Source of the DNA: Akanthomyces muscarius
Lineage: Eukaryota > Ascomycota > Sordariomycetes > Hypocreales > Cordycipitaceae
Direction: 5' to 3'
NCBI RefSeq assembly: GCF_028009165.1
Contig: NC_079242.1
Span: forward strand, 3,162,001-3,226,000
Length of the DNA: 64,000 nucleotides
Below the pieces are notes generated by a model. That model worked only from the letters and a program-made list of their open reading frames with translations. It was not told the DNA's origin and searched no databases. The translations under genes and the position numbers were made by a program. This document shows, piece by piece, positions 53,730-64,000 of the stretch. Numbering within the stretch: position 1 is the stretch's first letter; the number at the start of each line of letters is the position of its first letter.

Positions 53730-55273
53730 TTACTCATCTACTCGTGTTCTCTTACTCGACGTCGATTCCGCGTCGTCATCCAATTTGCGCTTGGCCGTAG
53801 CTGCGCTGGCAGAGCTCGCGCCATGCGCCGCCAACAGTCTAGCATACTCCAGCTCGACTCCCAACAACGTCTCGCCCAGCTTTTGAATGCGCTCCGAGGG
53901 CTCAATCTGTGCCAAGATGTCCCGGTTGTGTCTGTACAGTCTCTGCTTGACAAGCAGTTGCCACAGTCGCTCTAGGTGGCGATCGGCGGCAGTTTTCGAC
54001 GGAACGTTCTCATCCGGATCGATGCGCGGACGGACAGAGTCCGGAAGCTGGGACATGATGTGCATCTCCAATACGCGCGCAAATTGGCGCGGCGCAATCT
54101 TGGTCTTGGCTCGGATTGCCTCCAGGTCCTCGCCGCCTCTGATCAGCTGAGGAATCAGCCCAGTCTTGCCAACTTTGACATCCGGGTTCAGTCTCAGAGC
54201 AGCAAACTCGGGCACGGTACGCAAGAATTTCAAGTCGCAAGCATCTCGGAGTTCGTCAAATGCCTCGTTCGGGTTCTCGACCGTGAATTCGTGCGTTTGA
54301 GCATGCTTGTGGTAGTGCTCAAAGATGGACTTGTACAGTCGCGCGCCGTGTCCGCTGCCCTGGAAAGGAGGCAGAATCAGAAACTGCGAGAGGCGCGTGC
54401 GGCAAGGCAATTGTGCTAGATCCATGTCGCCCTGAGGCAGCTCCCACTCGTGGTTCGGCTTCGGGGATCCGGGAGGGGTCGGCGGAGGCTGGAAATAGAA
54501 AAATCGGTAGACAGTCGAGTAGCCGACAAAGACAAAGGAGCTCTTTTTCGGATCAGGAGATGACGGCTGCTTGCGGTAAAGCAGGAAAAGAGTCCAGCGA
54601 TCTGCATCGGGCATCTCAGTCTCTGAGGAGGTCGAGTCTGGGGTTTGGCCAATGAAAGATCCTCCTTCTATGAGGAGCGGCACCAGGAGCTGGACGCGAT
54701 TGTTCAGTTGCTTGATGGCCGGGTCCGCCAGAGTGCCTCTCCAAATCTCGTATGTGCCATCGGTGCCTTCGAAGCTAGCGTGAAACTCTCCGGGAGGTTG
54801 CCAGTCATCTCCAAGCTTTTGTGAGTTGCTCTCGAAATCCGCAGCCTTGCCAAATGCGACTAGGGATAATTAGCATTCATTGTACTACATTGTAGTCAAA
54901 GGCACCTTACTATCAGGAAGCTGCGCATCCTCTTTCAGCATGCCCATAACATCCATGGGCTCGGTTTCGCCGATAGGAGTGAATTTGCTGCTGTATGATG
55001 TCTGGACGTGCGGGCGCATATCGTTGGCGCGGTATCTAAGGTTGATCTTGAGATCTTTGTATCCAAAGATTTTTTCATCCTCGCCAAAGATGGGATAGGT
55101 GAAGCTCGGGTTAAAGGTGGATATCAGTTGAAGGCCCGAAGGCGTCGGCGAAACGAGGCTGATGTTGAGCGCCGTGTTCGAGTCGGCGATCCCTGCATCA
55201 GCGGTTAGAAGGCAGACTGGCCAGGTTGCACAGCTATCGACGTACAATCTTCAAGATCTTGGAGGGCAGCCAT
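53730..55273 (-). CDS. HAT1: Histone acetyltransferase type B catalytic subunit
   Basis: Acetylates newly made histone H4 (Lys5/Lys12) before deposition; partners with HAT2. Exons are 55273-55246 (28 nt), 55192-54911 and 54859-53730, giving 479 residues. The N-terminal domain reads DWIADSNTALNISLVSP and FNPSFTYPIFGEDEKIFGY; the latter is the family hallmark. The GNAT core has RLSQFLILPPFQGSGHGARLY, with the acetyl-CoA loop QGSGHG at about 270-275. The C-terminus is a basic tail (KRKLDDDAESTSSKRTR) that could be a nuclear localisation signal. The short first exon supplies MAALQDLED and splices through a Trp codon. Convergent with PRO3. Confidence 0.95.
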
Positions 55274-55852
55274 GATTGCGTCAAGCTGCAGGCAGCTCAA
55301 AGTCGCCAATCTTGGGGGTTGAGAATGCGGAAAGGGCGAAGCGAGTTATCAAAATTGGTGGGATGGTGAAGCTGTTCAGAGCTGAGGATCATTTGGCGCG
55401 TTCCCTAAGTGTGAACCGCGTCGCGCCTTGCCGGCTCGTTATAGTGGTTTCTGCCTAGAATACAAGGCGACAATCCTGTTGCAGTTTACTGGCGCCCTTC
55501 CCAGCAAGCTATGCATTTTGAGCATAACTCTACTCACTGATTTTTTCTTTTAAGAAATAAAGCGATCAAGTTCAATCATTTTCATGTTTCTGTATGATTC
55601 GACTTTTATGAGAATGACTAGAGGCGCACCATCTTTTCCAGTGAACCCTCAATTGGCCAACTGAAGAGGCTCCAGGCGGCGCTACTACACTGCACTCCAA
55701 CCGCTCGCGGTGGGCTTTATTACAAGCTACCATCCTACAGCAAGTGCAAGTTATGAGGATGGCAAGCCGTCTTGGCCATGATTAACATTAAGCGAGTGAA
55801 TATCGTATATCTCTCAGTATGTACATGCGTGGCGTGATCTGCCCAATAACCA
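55274..55852. other. Intergenic region upstream of HAT1
   Basis: About 580 bases hold the HAT1 promoter and the 3' region of the next minus-strand gene. No coding region is seen. Confidence 0.5.
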
Positions 55853-56671
55853 TTATATGTTTTGATTTATCCATGCCCCGGAATCGCATATCACCTCGTC
55901 CCTCGTCTGAAACCCTGCCGTAGAATTAAAGATTGTGCTGCCAAAGCACTGTCCCGGGAAGTCCGGATCGGTGGCGCTGTTTCGCCAGCAGACGGAGTTG
56001 CAAGGGCTGCTTTTGCCCGCGGCAATCTCTGTCTTGTTGTTGACATTGTACGCGGCGCATAAATCGATGCAGTCGTTGAGGCTCGCCACGGCCTGGTTGA
56101 CGACATTGACGGGAGGTTGCTTAAAGCTCCGCCCGCAGATCTTGCGGAACTGATAGGAGCTGGAGCCGACTGCGTTGTAGATGGTATTGTTGGATGATGG
56201 GCAGTCGCGGTACAGGGTCTGCGTCGGGCTAACGCTCTCGGTCGAAGTAACGAGTGTCACCGATTCTTGGGTGCTTGGTGTGGGAGTTGTTGAGCTCGTA
56301 CTTGAGGACTGGTTCGAGGAGCTGGAGGATATGCCTGGCGAGCTGGAGGACACGTCATTACCAGGAGATGAAGACTCTCGTGTGTGTGAGTTCCTGGAAA
56401 CAACGACGCCGGCCACTACGCCAGCGACTATGCCACCAACTATAACGAGCAGGACGATGACCAGTATGATGACTCTGGTGCGCGTAAACGACACGCCGCA
56501 GAGATTGCAGACAGCTCGCCGTGAAGGCGGCTTCGAATCGGCGACAAGTCGAGAATTTCGGTTCCCGGAGTCGGTGGTGACTTGGGTGACAATCTTTTCC
56601 TCTTGAACTTCTATAGGCGCCGTTGAGGGGGGGCCGCGGTATACTTCGAGATCAGAGTAGCCAGCCGCCAT
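55853..56671 (-). CDS. Single-pass membrane protein with Cys-rich ectodomain
   Basis: Function unknown; no family recognised beyond a fungal single-pass, Ser/Thr-rich architecture. One exon, 272 residues. The cytoplasmic-side N-terminus (1-65) is hydrophilic and holds a Cys55-x-x-Cys58 pair close to a strongly hydrophobic helix at about 67-91. The linker to residue 150 is Ser/Thr-rich, as in stalks of glycosylated sensors. The C-terminal 120 residues carry eight cysteines (157, 179, 201, 205, 224, 228, 242, 262) and N-glycosylation sequons near 161, 212 and 249. Spacing such as CIDLC and CNSVC resembles a PAN/apple-like module. The layout suggests a surface sensor or adhesin. A longer frame upstream of 56671 has no protein-like content, so this ATG was used. 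Confidence 0.85.
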   Translation of the reverse strand: MAAGYSDLEVYRGPPSTAPIEVQEEKIVTQVTTDSGNRNSRLVADSKPPSRRAVCNLCGVSFTRTRVIILVIVLLVIVGGIVAGVVAGVVVSRNSHTRESSSPGNDVSSSSPGISSSSSNQSSSTSSTTPTPSTQESVTLVTSTESVSPTQTLYRDCPSSNNTIYNAVGSSSYQFRKICGRSFKQPPVNVVNQAVASLNDCIDLCAAYNVNNKTEIAAGKSSPCNSVCWRNSATDPDFPGQCFGSTIFNSTAGFQTRDEVICDSGAWINQNI

Positions 56672-57674
56672 GGGAGCGCAGGACCTCAAACTGGAGGATG
56701 GGAGGTACTGGTAAGTTTGATCTTGTTTTGCGAGTGAACAGGTATTTGATTCAAGTCTACAGGAGAGAAAGAAAAGCAGAATTTTGGGGAGGACGGCCAT
56801 CTGCAGAGTTATAACAGCCTGTAAGCGCCGGCCTTGTGCACCCCCTGCGTCTGCGAGCCAAAAAGCGTCCACTCGCCGGCAGCAACCATGTCCTGCGGCG
56901 CAGTGTTGATTGGCCAGCTGCAGGTCGGACCAGCCACCAGAAATCAGTTTTCGAGGCCGATGGGGTTTCAGCTCATGCATCTCTATCAATCCAGTCTTAG
57001 TCCGAGGCACCTCGAACCTGGTTGCGACGTTATGTTCCTGTCCAGGTATGTGGTGGGAGTGGGCGGAGATTCCTGGCGTTGAATTGCGGCTGCCAAAAGT
57101 CGGCGCAGTAGCACAATCACATCGAGTCTGGTGGCGTACAAGAGCGAGATCAAGCCCAGGTTACACAGAAAAGCGTTTGACTGACAAACGTCAGCGCCGC
57201 GTTGTGAACTGGTAAATCACCAGGCTGAAGCAATACAAGTTACCTTAGCTGCCCACTGTGCAAGGTACCTATTTATCGTTGGCGGACGCCGCAACATAAG
57301 TTACCTAGGTAAGCAGGTAAGTACCCAGCCAGCAGGCAGAACACGAGTACAAAAGTACAAAAGCCCCATCTACAGTTTCTTCGTAAATGTAATACCAACT
57401 ATTCGATTAAAATTACATTTCCTTTGCAGTTAGTTAATTAAAAAAATACCAGCGAGACGGCAAATCCTCACGTGCACTACCTTATTACAAAGTACAGGCC
57501 TGCGCAACAGCTGGCCCACAGGCCAAATCCGCCAGTGGCTTCACTGAAGGACCTTGCCTTACGTCACGCGGTCGCTTCTGTAGGCTGCAACTTTGCGACA
57601 ACCATCATTCTTCATCTCATCGCGCTGTACTTCGACTATCACGGCTTGGATGGCTTCGGAAACACACGCCGAGC
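56672..57674. other. Divergent intergenic region
   Basis: This 1 kb separates the membrane-protein gene and the LMBR1 gene. It contains several CCTAGGTA/GGTACC words (57263-57332) and an AT-rich block at 57380-57450. No coding region is seen. Confidence 0.5.
57301..57332. repeat. CCTAGGTA-type palindromic words
   Basis: The palindrome TTACCTAGGTAA is followed by CAGGTAAGTACC within 30 bases, with a GGTACC at 57265. It resembles the cluster at 11474-11504. Function is unknown. Confidence 0.35.
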
Positions 57675-59826
57675 ATGTTTAACACAGCAAGCCGCCCCCT
57701 GCCGGTGGGCTCCATCGTCTTCTCCGTCTTTGCGCTCCTACTCGTCTCCCTCGTTGTCCTGCTCATCTTGCGCCACTACCTGCCGCTGCGGTCGACGCCG
57801 GCCTTCTACTCCGTGCCCATCTTCTTCGCGATATGGCTCCCGTCCGTCATTGTGCTCCTGGTGCCGATAGACCTGGCCTCGAGCGCGGGGACCGACGATG
57901 ACGGGACGCGTGGCATTTGGCTTCCCGAGAGGGTCATTCTCGTCTCGTGGCGGATAACATACTGGCTCACATTCGCCCTCGGCTGGTTCGTGTTGACAAG
58001 GCGCGCTTCACCCGGAAGAATACTCTGACACACGATATAGGTTCATTCTCCCGATCCTTGGTGAATACTCCGACGCTGGATACCGAGAGCCCCGCGACCG
58101 GCTACTGTACTCGCTCCGATCGAATGCGCAGTTCTATGCCATGGTGGTGGGTTCCGCCATTGTCGGCCTTGTATACGTTGTCATCAGATACGACGTAACC
58201 TACGACTCTCTCAAGGGCGTCGTCATGGCCTTGGCATACTGCTGGGGCTTGGTCTTTGCCATCTACCTCATGGGACACGGACTCGTCTCGATACCGAAGC
58301 GCCTCATCCTCGACGCGAATGTAGCAAAAAGATTGCGACGACTGCAAGAAAAAGCGCCAAAGGCGTACGAGAAGATGGAGGACTCGGCAGCAGCTTTAGA
58401 GGAGATTGAAGCCCAGGTCGCCGAGCTCGCCAAGCGCAAAGTCGGTAGCGCCGCCGACTTTCGCGACTGGATCGAAGAGCTGCAAGAAATCGCCAACATA
58501 CCCGAGACGAGTCCCCATGCCACGTCGTTTGATGTGAATACCATGGATCGAACTGTTCCGAATGTTATTACGCCCAAGTACTTGGCCGACCTCACGCGGC
58601 GCCTTATTCGGGCCAAGCATGCGAGGTCACGCTTCCTCAACGAATGGCATGACTTGGTCAACGCAGCTGGAAAGATGCAAGCAATTCTGGACTCTGCGGC
58701 GTCAAAGAAGCTCGATTTTGGAGGCGCATCGCCACATGCAGGACTGTGGGACAAAGCCAAGCTGCTCAATCCTTATACCAGATATCTGTGGCATTTTCAA
58801 GTTGCACCGTATATGCAAATTGGTCTCGGAGTACTACTGACCTTGGCCTCTGCATGCATCGTCTGGTCCGAAGTTGTAAAACTACCCTTCCCGCACCTGT
58901 CCGTCATCCGTCTGAGCGTCATCCACCACTGGGTCGGCGACAAGGCAGAAGTGGGCTTCGCCGGCCAAGTCATTTCGGCCTTTTGGATCTGCTACATGTG
59001 TGCCGCCGCTCTCGTCACCATGACCGAAGTCAAGGTCTGGCGTGGCCGCGCTCTCGTGCGACGCAATACCGGCTACGAAGCTGCCTTTTGGTATGCCATG
59101 CAAGTCGCCAAGCTGACCGTGCCCCTGTCGTACAACTTCTTGACGTTCTTGTCCAGCGAAGTGTACACCAAGACTGCCTTTTACGGCTTTCTGGGTCGCT
59201 TGGTCGACTTTACTCGTCTTGGCCGGTGGTTTGACGACTTGTTCCCTTATTTATTAATCATACCCGTGATTGCCGCCACGTTTGGCCTATACGGCAGAGC
59301 AAAGCGCCTCTTTGTGGGCATTGACTTGCTCGAGGACGACGAGGAGAACTTTACCGGCTACGGCACGGGCTCGTGGCGTGAAGGTCGCGACCTGATCGAG
59401 AGAGAGCTGGGCGGCGAGTCCATTCGTCGCCGTGACGAGCTGTTTGCGAGACTGGCCACCGCAAGCACCGGCGGCGGCCGGGCCGCCCCTGTGCTTTCGG
59501 TACCGCCTGGTGAGAGCGCTTCGCGAGGCGCTTCGAGAACAATTGGCGTAGCGGACGCCCAAAGAGCGGGCGCTTCGTCACATCGCTACCTGGACGAGCC
59601 GCCAGAGGACGATAGCCTAATTCAAATCATCGGCCACCGGATGAAGAACACGGTCGACAACATAGAGACGCCCAAATGGGTCCAGGACCTGGGCCAGGGC
59701 TTCAAGAAGCCGAAATGGATGGGTGGCGGCGAGGGCAGCGCCGGCAGCGAACAAAGAAGCGACATTCGAAGCTGGTTTGGCGGTAATAGCAGTAATAATA
59801 GCGGTGGTGGGCAAGTCCGATTGTAA
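57675..59826 (+). CDS. LMBR1-domain multi-pass membrane protein
   Basis: Member of the LMBR1/LIMR-like membrane protein family; molecular role in fungi unclear. Exons 57675-57985 and 58041-59826 give 698 residues. The intron starts GTTCGT, a weak donor, but the join gives ALGW-FILPILGEYSDAGYR with family-like continuity. Hydrophobic segments: SIVFSVFALLLVSLVVLLIL, VPIFFAIWLPSVIVLLV, ITYWLTFALGW-FILPIL, AMVVGSAIVGLVYVVI, VVMALAYCWGLVFAIYL, IGLGVLLTLASACIVW, VISAFWICYMCAAALV, KLTVPLSYNFLTFL and LLIIPVIAATFGLY, about nine in total. A long charged coiled-coil loop (LRRLQEKAPKAYEKMEDSAA) lies between the fifth and sixth. The C-terminal 170 residues are polar and Gly/Ser-rich. Confidence 0.9.
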
Positions 59827-60010
59827 AAATTAGACTCGTCATTCTTTATTATCATTTCTTGGCTTACTCTAGCGAAATCAGAAATACCAACAAACATTGT
59901 AAGATCTGTACTTCGTGAATGATCTCATGCTAAATTAGGAAATCATGTCCGTGCGTGCTTTGCAGTACTCATTATCAACAACAGCCCCCCTGGTAAAACA
60001 AAACACCACC

Positions 60011-61489
60011 TTACTCCTCAAGAATAATGACATTGTCCCTGCGATCCTCCTCCCTCTTCGCCGGGCTCTGGAAGCGAATCCAGCGAGCGCCGCGCAGTCT
60101 GTAATACCCCGTCGCCTGCTTCAGCGCGCGCGCCCAGCCCAGCTGCTCCCTGTGCCACGCGCGCGCCGCCGCCGCGATGACCTTGGTGCCTCCATCCACG
60201 ACACCCAGGCCGGCAGCTCCCACGGCCTCCTCCGCCCGGCCGCCGCCCGGCATCTCGACCCAGACCTCGGCAAGGCGGAGCCGGTCGAGGTAGATGACGA
60301 GGAGCGCCGCCGCCGAGGCCGCGACGCTCGCGGCCCAAAAGACCCAGAACTGCGCGCCCTCGGGCCCGTACCGGCCCTCGATGGCGAGGATGCTCGCGAC
60401 GACGCTCACGGGGAGCAGCATGCCGCCGAGGTACGCGATGCGGTCGAGGCTGCGCTCGTTGGCCGTGCTGCCATTAATTTCCTGAGAAGTATCGTCGCGA
60501 TGGCGAAGCTGCTGCTGCCGCTGCTGCTGCTGCTGGTGTCGGGAGGAGGAGGTGAGCTGGATGCGCAGCTGCGCGCGCTGGGATAGGTCCGTCCACGCCG
60601 CGGGGCTCGCGTGCTCGACGAAGCGCCCCTGGCGGGCGCAGTACCTCGAGTCGTCGAGGTTGCGCTCCAGCGCCACCATGTATCTCCAGAGCAGCCGCGC
60701 CGCGTCGCCGCCACCGCCGAGCTGGAGTGTGCTCAGGGACGCCGTCCAGCGCTCGTAGACGAGCTCGGCGAGCATCTCCTCCAGGACGACATCCTCGACA
60801 TGGTCCATGGCGCTGGCCAGCTCGTCGTCCAGCGCCATGATCGCCGGCACAGCAGCGGCAGCGGCAGGCTTACACTTTTCTGCCTGCGGCGACGGCGGCG
60901 GCGAGGCGTGATATCTCGCCATCACGCCACCATATCGCCCGCCGCCCTGCAACCCCGAGCGTCTCGTCGCCGCATCTTGATGCTGCAGCCTCGGCGCGGG
61001 CTTGTCGCACCACCTCTCCCCAACTCCTCCATTCCCTCCTCCTTTTACTCCTAGCGGCGTATCGACGATGAGGACCGGAATCGGGGACGACAGCCACAGC
61101 GCCGCGCTCCTCACCTGCTGCTGCTGCTGCTGCGACGACGACAAGGACGATGCCTCTGGGTAGCGCCACGTCCACCAGCGCGCGCCCTTGGCCCTGCCGC
61201 GCGGCCTAAACGGCTTTCCTTGGACATGTGCATCCAGAAAGCCCCCGTCTATGCCGGCTAGGCTGCGCAGCGCATCGCTCACGTCGGGAGCTAGGTCGCC
61301 GCGGAGAACAATGAGCTGCTCGACGCCGGGAGGCTCGCCGCCGAGGAGCTCGGAGCGCAGGTTGGCGACGATGTCGAGGCGGTGCCGATGGTGCGAGTGA
61401 GGCGTCCACTCGAGGACGTAGCCGAGGGGTGTGATGCTGCCGTCAACAGAACGAGGTGGTGACGACAGCCTGCGACGACGTTGCGACAT
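60011..61489 (-). CDS. CorA-like two-TM protein, divergent
   Basis: Possible divalent-cation transporter-like protein without the usual signature. One exon, 492 residues. The N-terminal half is basic and low-complexity, with a six-Gln run at 120-125 and a second Gln-rich stretch at 318-327. An Ala-rich helical segment with acidic residues (MALDDELASAMDHVEDVV) follows. Two hydrophobic helices lie close together at about 352-371 (YLGGMLLPVSVVASILAI) and 381-400, separated by a short loop. CorA proteins have GMN after the first helix; here the corresponding region reads AIEGRYGPEG and no GMN is visible. The C-terminus is hydrophilic. The CorA-like reading is inferred from the two-helix hairpin and the LLPVSVVASI pattern; confidence is moderate. 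Confidence 0.8.
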   Translation of the reverse strand: MSQRRRRLSSPPRSVDGSITPLGYVLEWTPHSHHRHRLDIVANLRSELLGGEPPGVEQLIVLRGDLAPDVSDALRSLAGIDGGFLDAHVQGKPFRPRGRAKGARWWTWRYPEASSLSSSQQQQQQVRSAALWLSSPIPVLIVDTPLGVKGGGNGGVGERWCDKPAPRLQHQDAATRRSGLQGGGRYGGVMARYHASPPPSPQAEKCKPAAAAAVPAIMALDDELASAMDHVEDVVLEEMLAELVYERWTASLSTLQLGGGGDAARLLWRYMVALERNLDDSRYCARQGRFVEHASPAAWTDLSQRAQLRIQLTSSSRHQQQQQRQQQLRHRDDTSQEINGSTANERSLDRIAYLGGMLLPVSVVASILAIEGRYGPEGAQFWVFWAASVAASAAALLVIYLDRLRLAEVWVEMPGGGRAEEAVGAAGLGVVDGGTKVIAAAARAWHREQLGWARALKQATGYYRLRGARWIRFQSPAKREEDRRDNVIILEE

Positions 61490-62437
61490 TGTGGGTGAAT
61501 TGTACTTTAATTTGACTTTCGACCCTGTTGTCTTTCCTTTAGCGTGAAATAAAGGTACGAGTTTTGTTTGTTTTCAAACAGCTTTTCTTGCGTAGTATCG
61601 TGTTTGGCCGTCCGGCCAGGGTATATACTTACACTCATCCGCAGCAGCAATCTACCGCCAGGCCGCCACACGGCCGCCATGTCTCGGATGGTCACGCAGC
61701 TGCGGCAAAGATGGGCAATATTTCAGCTGCAAATCATGCGACTGGAGCGACACACACCGCATCGCCCCCTGGGATTCGCGGCCTTTATCCCTTTTCGACT
61801 GCATAGGACCGGGGTGGTGGTGCATCGCGGCTCCGCGACGATCATACGCCCAGGTCTAAGATGGTCATGCGCCACCCAGCCCAAGTCACCATACCATGTC
61901 ACCTCTTTTCTCGCCAGAAACGACAGCTGATAAAGATTCACTGCAAACAAAGAGGCCGAGTTATTTAAAATAAAATCTTGGAAAACACCTTGACATGCGT
62001 ATCAATAAATTTCAGATATGATCTGTAGTAAAACTGAAAAAGCTAGGAAAGACAAAGACTCAAGAAATACAGATCCCATCTGGCCTCTCCAATCGTTCCG
62101 AAAAAAAAAAACGCCGTTGAAACAATAAAAATCGTATGCGCCACTTTTTCTCATTTTGATAGTTGCAAAGAAGCCAATAAAACATTTGGTACAATGCAGT
62201 GATCATGTCAAGATTTTCTGGCTCTCTCATGGAAGAGGCGCGGCCGTTACCAAATGGAATCATCCGCAGATAGCTGCTGCGCCAATCCATCGAGTCGTCA
62301 CAGGTGTGGCTTATGAGTAAAGGTAAGAAAAACAGGCTGAAATACATGTCAAGAGGTCGAATGCAACTCTAATCCTTCAATGCAAAGTCGTGTACACATA
62401 TCTGCTAGAGGGCGGCGGCAGAGCCATTCCCATGTGG
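61490..62437. other. Intergenic region upstream of the CorA-like gene
   Basis: About 950 bases hold the promoter of the CorA-like gene and the 3' region of the kinase gene, both on minus. The small frames on either strand are not protein-like. Confidence 0.5.
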
Positions 62438-64000
62438 CTATGTTTGGATACCGTTCTGGTAGGTCTGATGATGGTGGTCGTCACCATCGTGGTGCAGAGT
62501 AACGCTGTTGAACTCGAGGAACGGGTCTGCGATTTCGTTTCCTGGCGTAGATAGACCACTGTCCAACGGCACACCCGGCATCTGCCTGGCACCGCTGATA
62601 TCGACACTCTCGCTCTCCTTGACGTTTCGAAAATTGACGGTATCGATGCCGCGGCCAGCATGAGGAACGATGGGGGGTTTCATATGTCGGATGAGAGCCC
62701 ATTGTGTGGTGCGGAAGAATGGATGGACTTTAATGTCGGAGGCGCCAGCTCGGGCGCCCAGTCGTCGGTTCTCGTCCTTGATAAGCAGCTTCCGAATCAG
62801 GGACTTGCAAAGACTGCAAGGTCGTTAGCATGGCTCAAAGTGGCACAGTCGATGTACGAGATTGCGTTGATTGCTTACTTTGAGATCTGTGGGGCACCGG
62901 CGTGGTCGGGGAAGGGAATGTCCTCGCGAAGAATGTTGGCAAATGTGGCATTGCGATTCTTGCCCTTGAAGGGGGTGGTGCCGTAAAGCATCTCATAGAT
63001 GAGAATGCCGAGCGTCCACCAGTCGACAGCACTTGTATGGCCGCTACCCTTAATAACTTCTGGCGCAATGTATTCCTCGGTGCCGACGAAAGAGTTGGTG
63101 CGGAAGTTGGCGATGCAAGATCTGGTATCGATGGTGGGGAGGGCGTCCGTTCGTGCGCCATTCTTGCCGACAATCATGGTTGGTTTGCCGCCGAGGTCAG
63201 ATTGTTTTGACAAGTCGAAATCTGAAAGCATAATGTGTCCAGACTGGTGTAGAAGAATATCTGCGACGTTTGTTAGGCGGCCTGGGGAGTCACGGGATAC
63301 TATTTGACTTACTTTCAGGCTTGAGATCTCTGTAGATGAAGCCCATCAGATGCAGGTACTCGAGAGCAGCCGTGACTTCGGCAGCGTAGAATCGCGCATC
63401 GTCTTCGGGAATGCACTTTCCAGGGCGAGTCTGCAGGGCGCGGAAGAATTCGCCTCCGCTGCAGTACTCCATGCACAGATAGAGATGGTCCTCGGACTGG
63501 AAAGAATGGTAGAGGGTGACAATAAACGGGTGGTTACTTGTCGCCAGGATTTCCTGCTCTGCGAGGGCTCTCTTGATTTTGTTGCGCTTAATCATTTCCT
63601 TCTTGCTCAAGACTACACAGACTGTTAGTTGCTTGCGACGGACGGAGGGACGGTGAGGCGTACCCTTCATCGCATATAGGCGATTGCTCTTTTTCTCACG
63701 GACAAGATAGACCTTGCCGACGTCTCCCTTTCCGATGAGCTTGATCTTGTCAAAGCTAGAGGGATTGACCTCCACATTGCGGACCTTGATCGAATTGGAG
63801 CTGTACGTGCGGCGGAAGGCGGCGTTGGTGGCCTTTGGGGGCGGAAGAGCGCCGAGGGTGTCGTCATCCTGCAATCCAGCGGCGTGAGCTTTAGCGTGGG
63901 CGTTGGCGGAGCTGATGAGACCAACCTTGCCGGAGTCGGGGCTCTGAAAGACGGGATCCTTGCCGAGCTCGGCGGTGCCCGGGCGAGCGCCGTCGATGCC
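62438..64000 (-). CDS. nrc-2: AGC protein kinase, NRC-2/Fpk1-type (5' end outside window)
   Basis: Ser/Thr kinase related to Neurospora NRC-2 and yeast Fpk1/Kin82, which act on lipid flippases and growth. Visible exons are 64000-63664 (partial), 63612-63313, 63260-62879 and 62813-62438; the N-terminus lies beyond the window edge. Kinase marks: Gly loop [12 protein letters not shown], catalytic Lys in [15 protein letters not shown], the catalytic loop YRDLKPENILL, metal motif DFD (in SDFDLSKQ) rather than DFG, a short insertion with [20 protein letters not shown], and [14 protein letters not shown]. The DFD motif and insertion are typical of this AGC subgroup. The tail ends in [12 protein letters not shown] and a His-rich segment. 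The 51-nt first visible intron is in frame and directly follows the catalytic-Lys codon. Confidence 0.95.

Overview
The window is eukaryotic nuclear DNA from a filamentous ascomycete, most likely a Sordariomycete and plausibly Hypocreales. The evidence is short introns (about 49-203 nt) with GTANGT/GTGAGT donors and CTAAC/CTGAC branch points, GC-rich coding exons, compact spacing, and protein types typical of that class (an NRC-2-type kinase, a Zn2Cys6 regulator, a bifunctional THI6, a single-pass Ser/Thr-rich membrane protein). There is no operon structure and I saw no recognisable mobile element, rRNA, tRNA or CRISPR array.

Layout, left to right. 1.7-2.3 kb (+): mitochondrial single-stranded DNA-binding protein. 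2.7-4.3 kb (-): glutathione synthetase. 5.6-10.7 kb (+): a large SNF2/Rad54-ATRX-type ATPase whose 3' end looks spliced. 12.2-14.1 kb (+): 5-aminolevulinate synthase (HEM1). 16.1-18.3 kb (+): Zn2Cys6 transcription factor. 18.7-20.6 kb (-): THI6 thiamine bifunctional enzyme with a GC-AG intron. 21.1-22.7 kb (-): type II NADH dehydrogenase. 23.4-29.0 kb (-): UTP10, a U3 processome HEAT-repeat protein. 29.4-30.4 kb (+): GDSL esterase IAH1 with a 6-nt first coding exon. 31.4-33.2 kb (+): a fungal protein of unknown function with what I read as a degenerate retropepsin-like fold. 33.5-34.5 kb (-): isochorismatase-family hydrolase with a 16-nt exon. 34.9-49.7 kb (-): midasin (MDN1/REA1), a 4925-residue intronless ORF. 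50.1-50.8 kb (+): mitochondrial bL12. 51.1-52.0 kb (-): CTDK-I gamma subunit (CTK3). 52.5-53.5 kb (+): pyrroline-5-carboxylate reductase. 53.7-55.3 kb (-): HAT1. 55.9-56.7 kb (-): single-pass Cys-rich membrane protein. 57.7-59.8 kb (+): LMBR1-domain protein. 60.0-61.5 kb (-): CorA-like two-TM protein. 62.4-64.0 kb (-): NRC-2-type AGC kinase, cut off at the window edge.

Most genes are housekeeping and the neighbourhood is not a metabolic cluster. Loose themes are ribosome biogenesis and translation (UTP10, MDN1, bL12m), mitochondrial function (RIM1-type SSB, HEM1, NDH-2, bL12m) and chromatin or transcription (SNF2 ATPase, HAT1, CTK3, Zn2Cys6 factor). The most interesting signals are gene-structure oddities and the pseudo-retropepsin-like protein. 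I did not find a convincing new multi-gene system.
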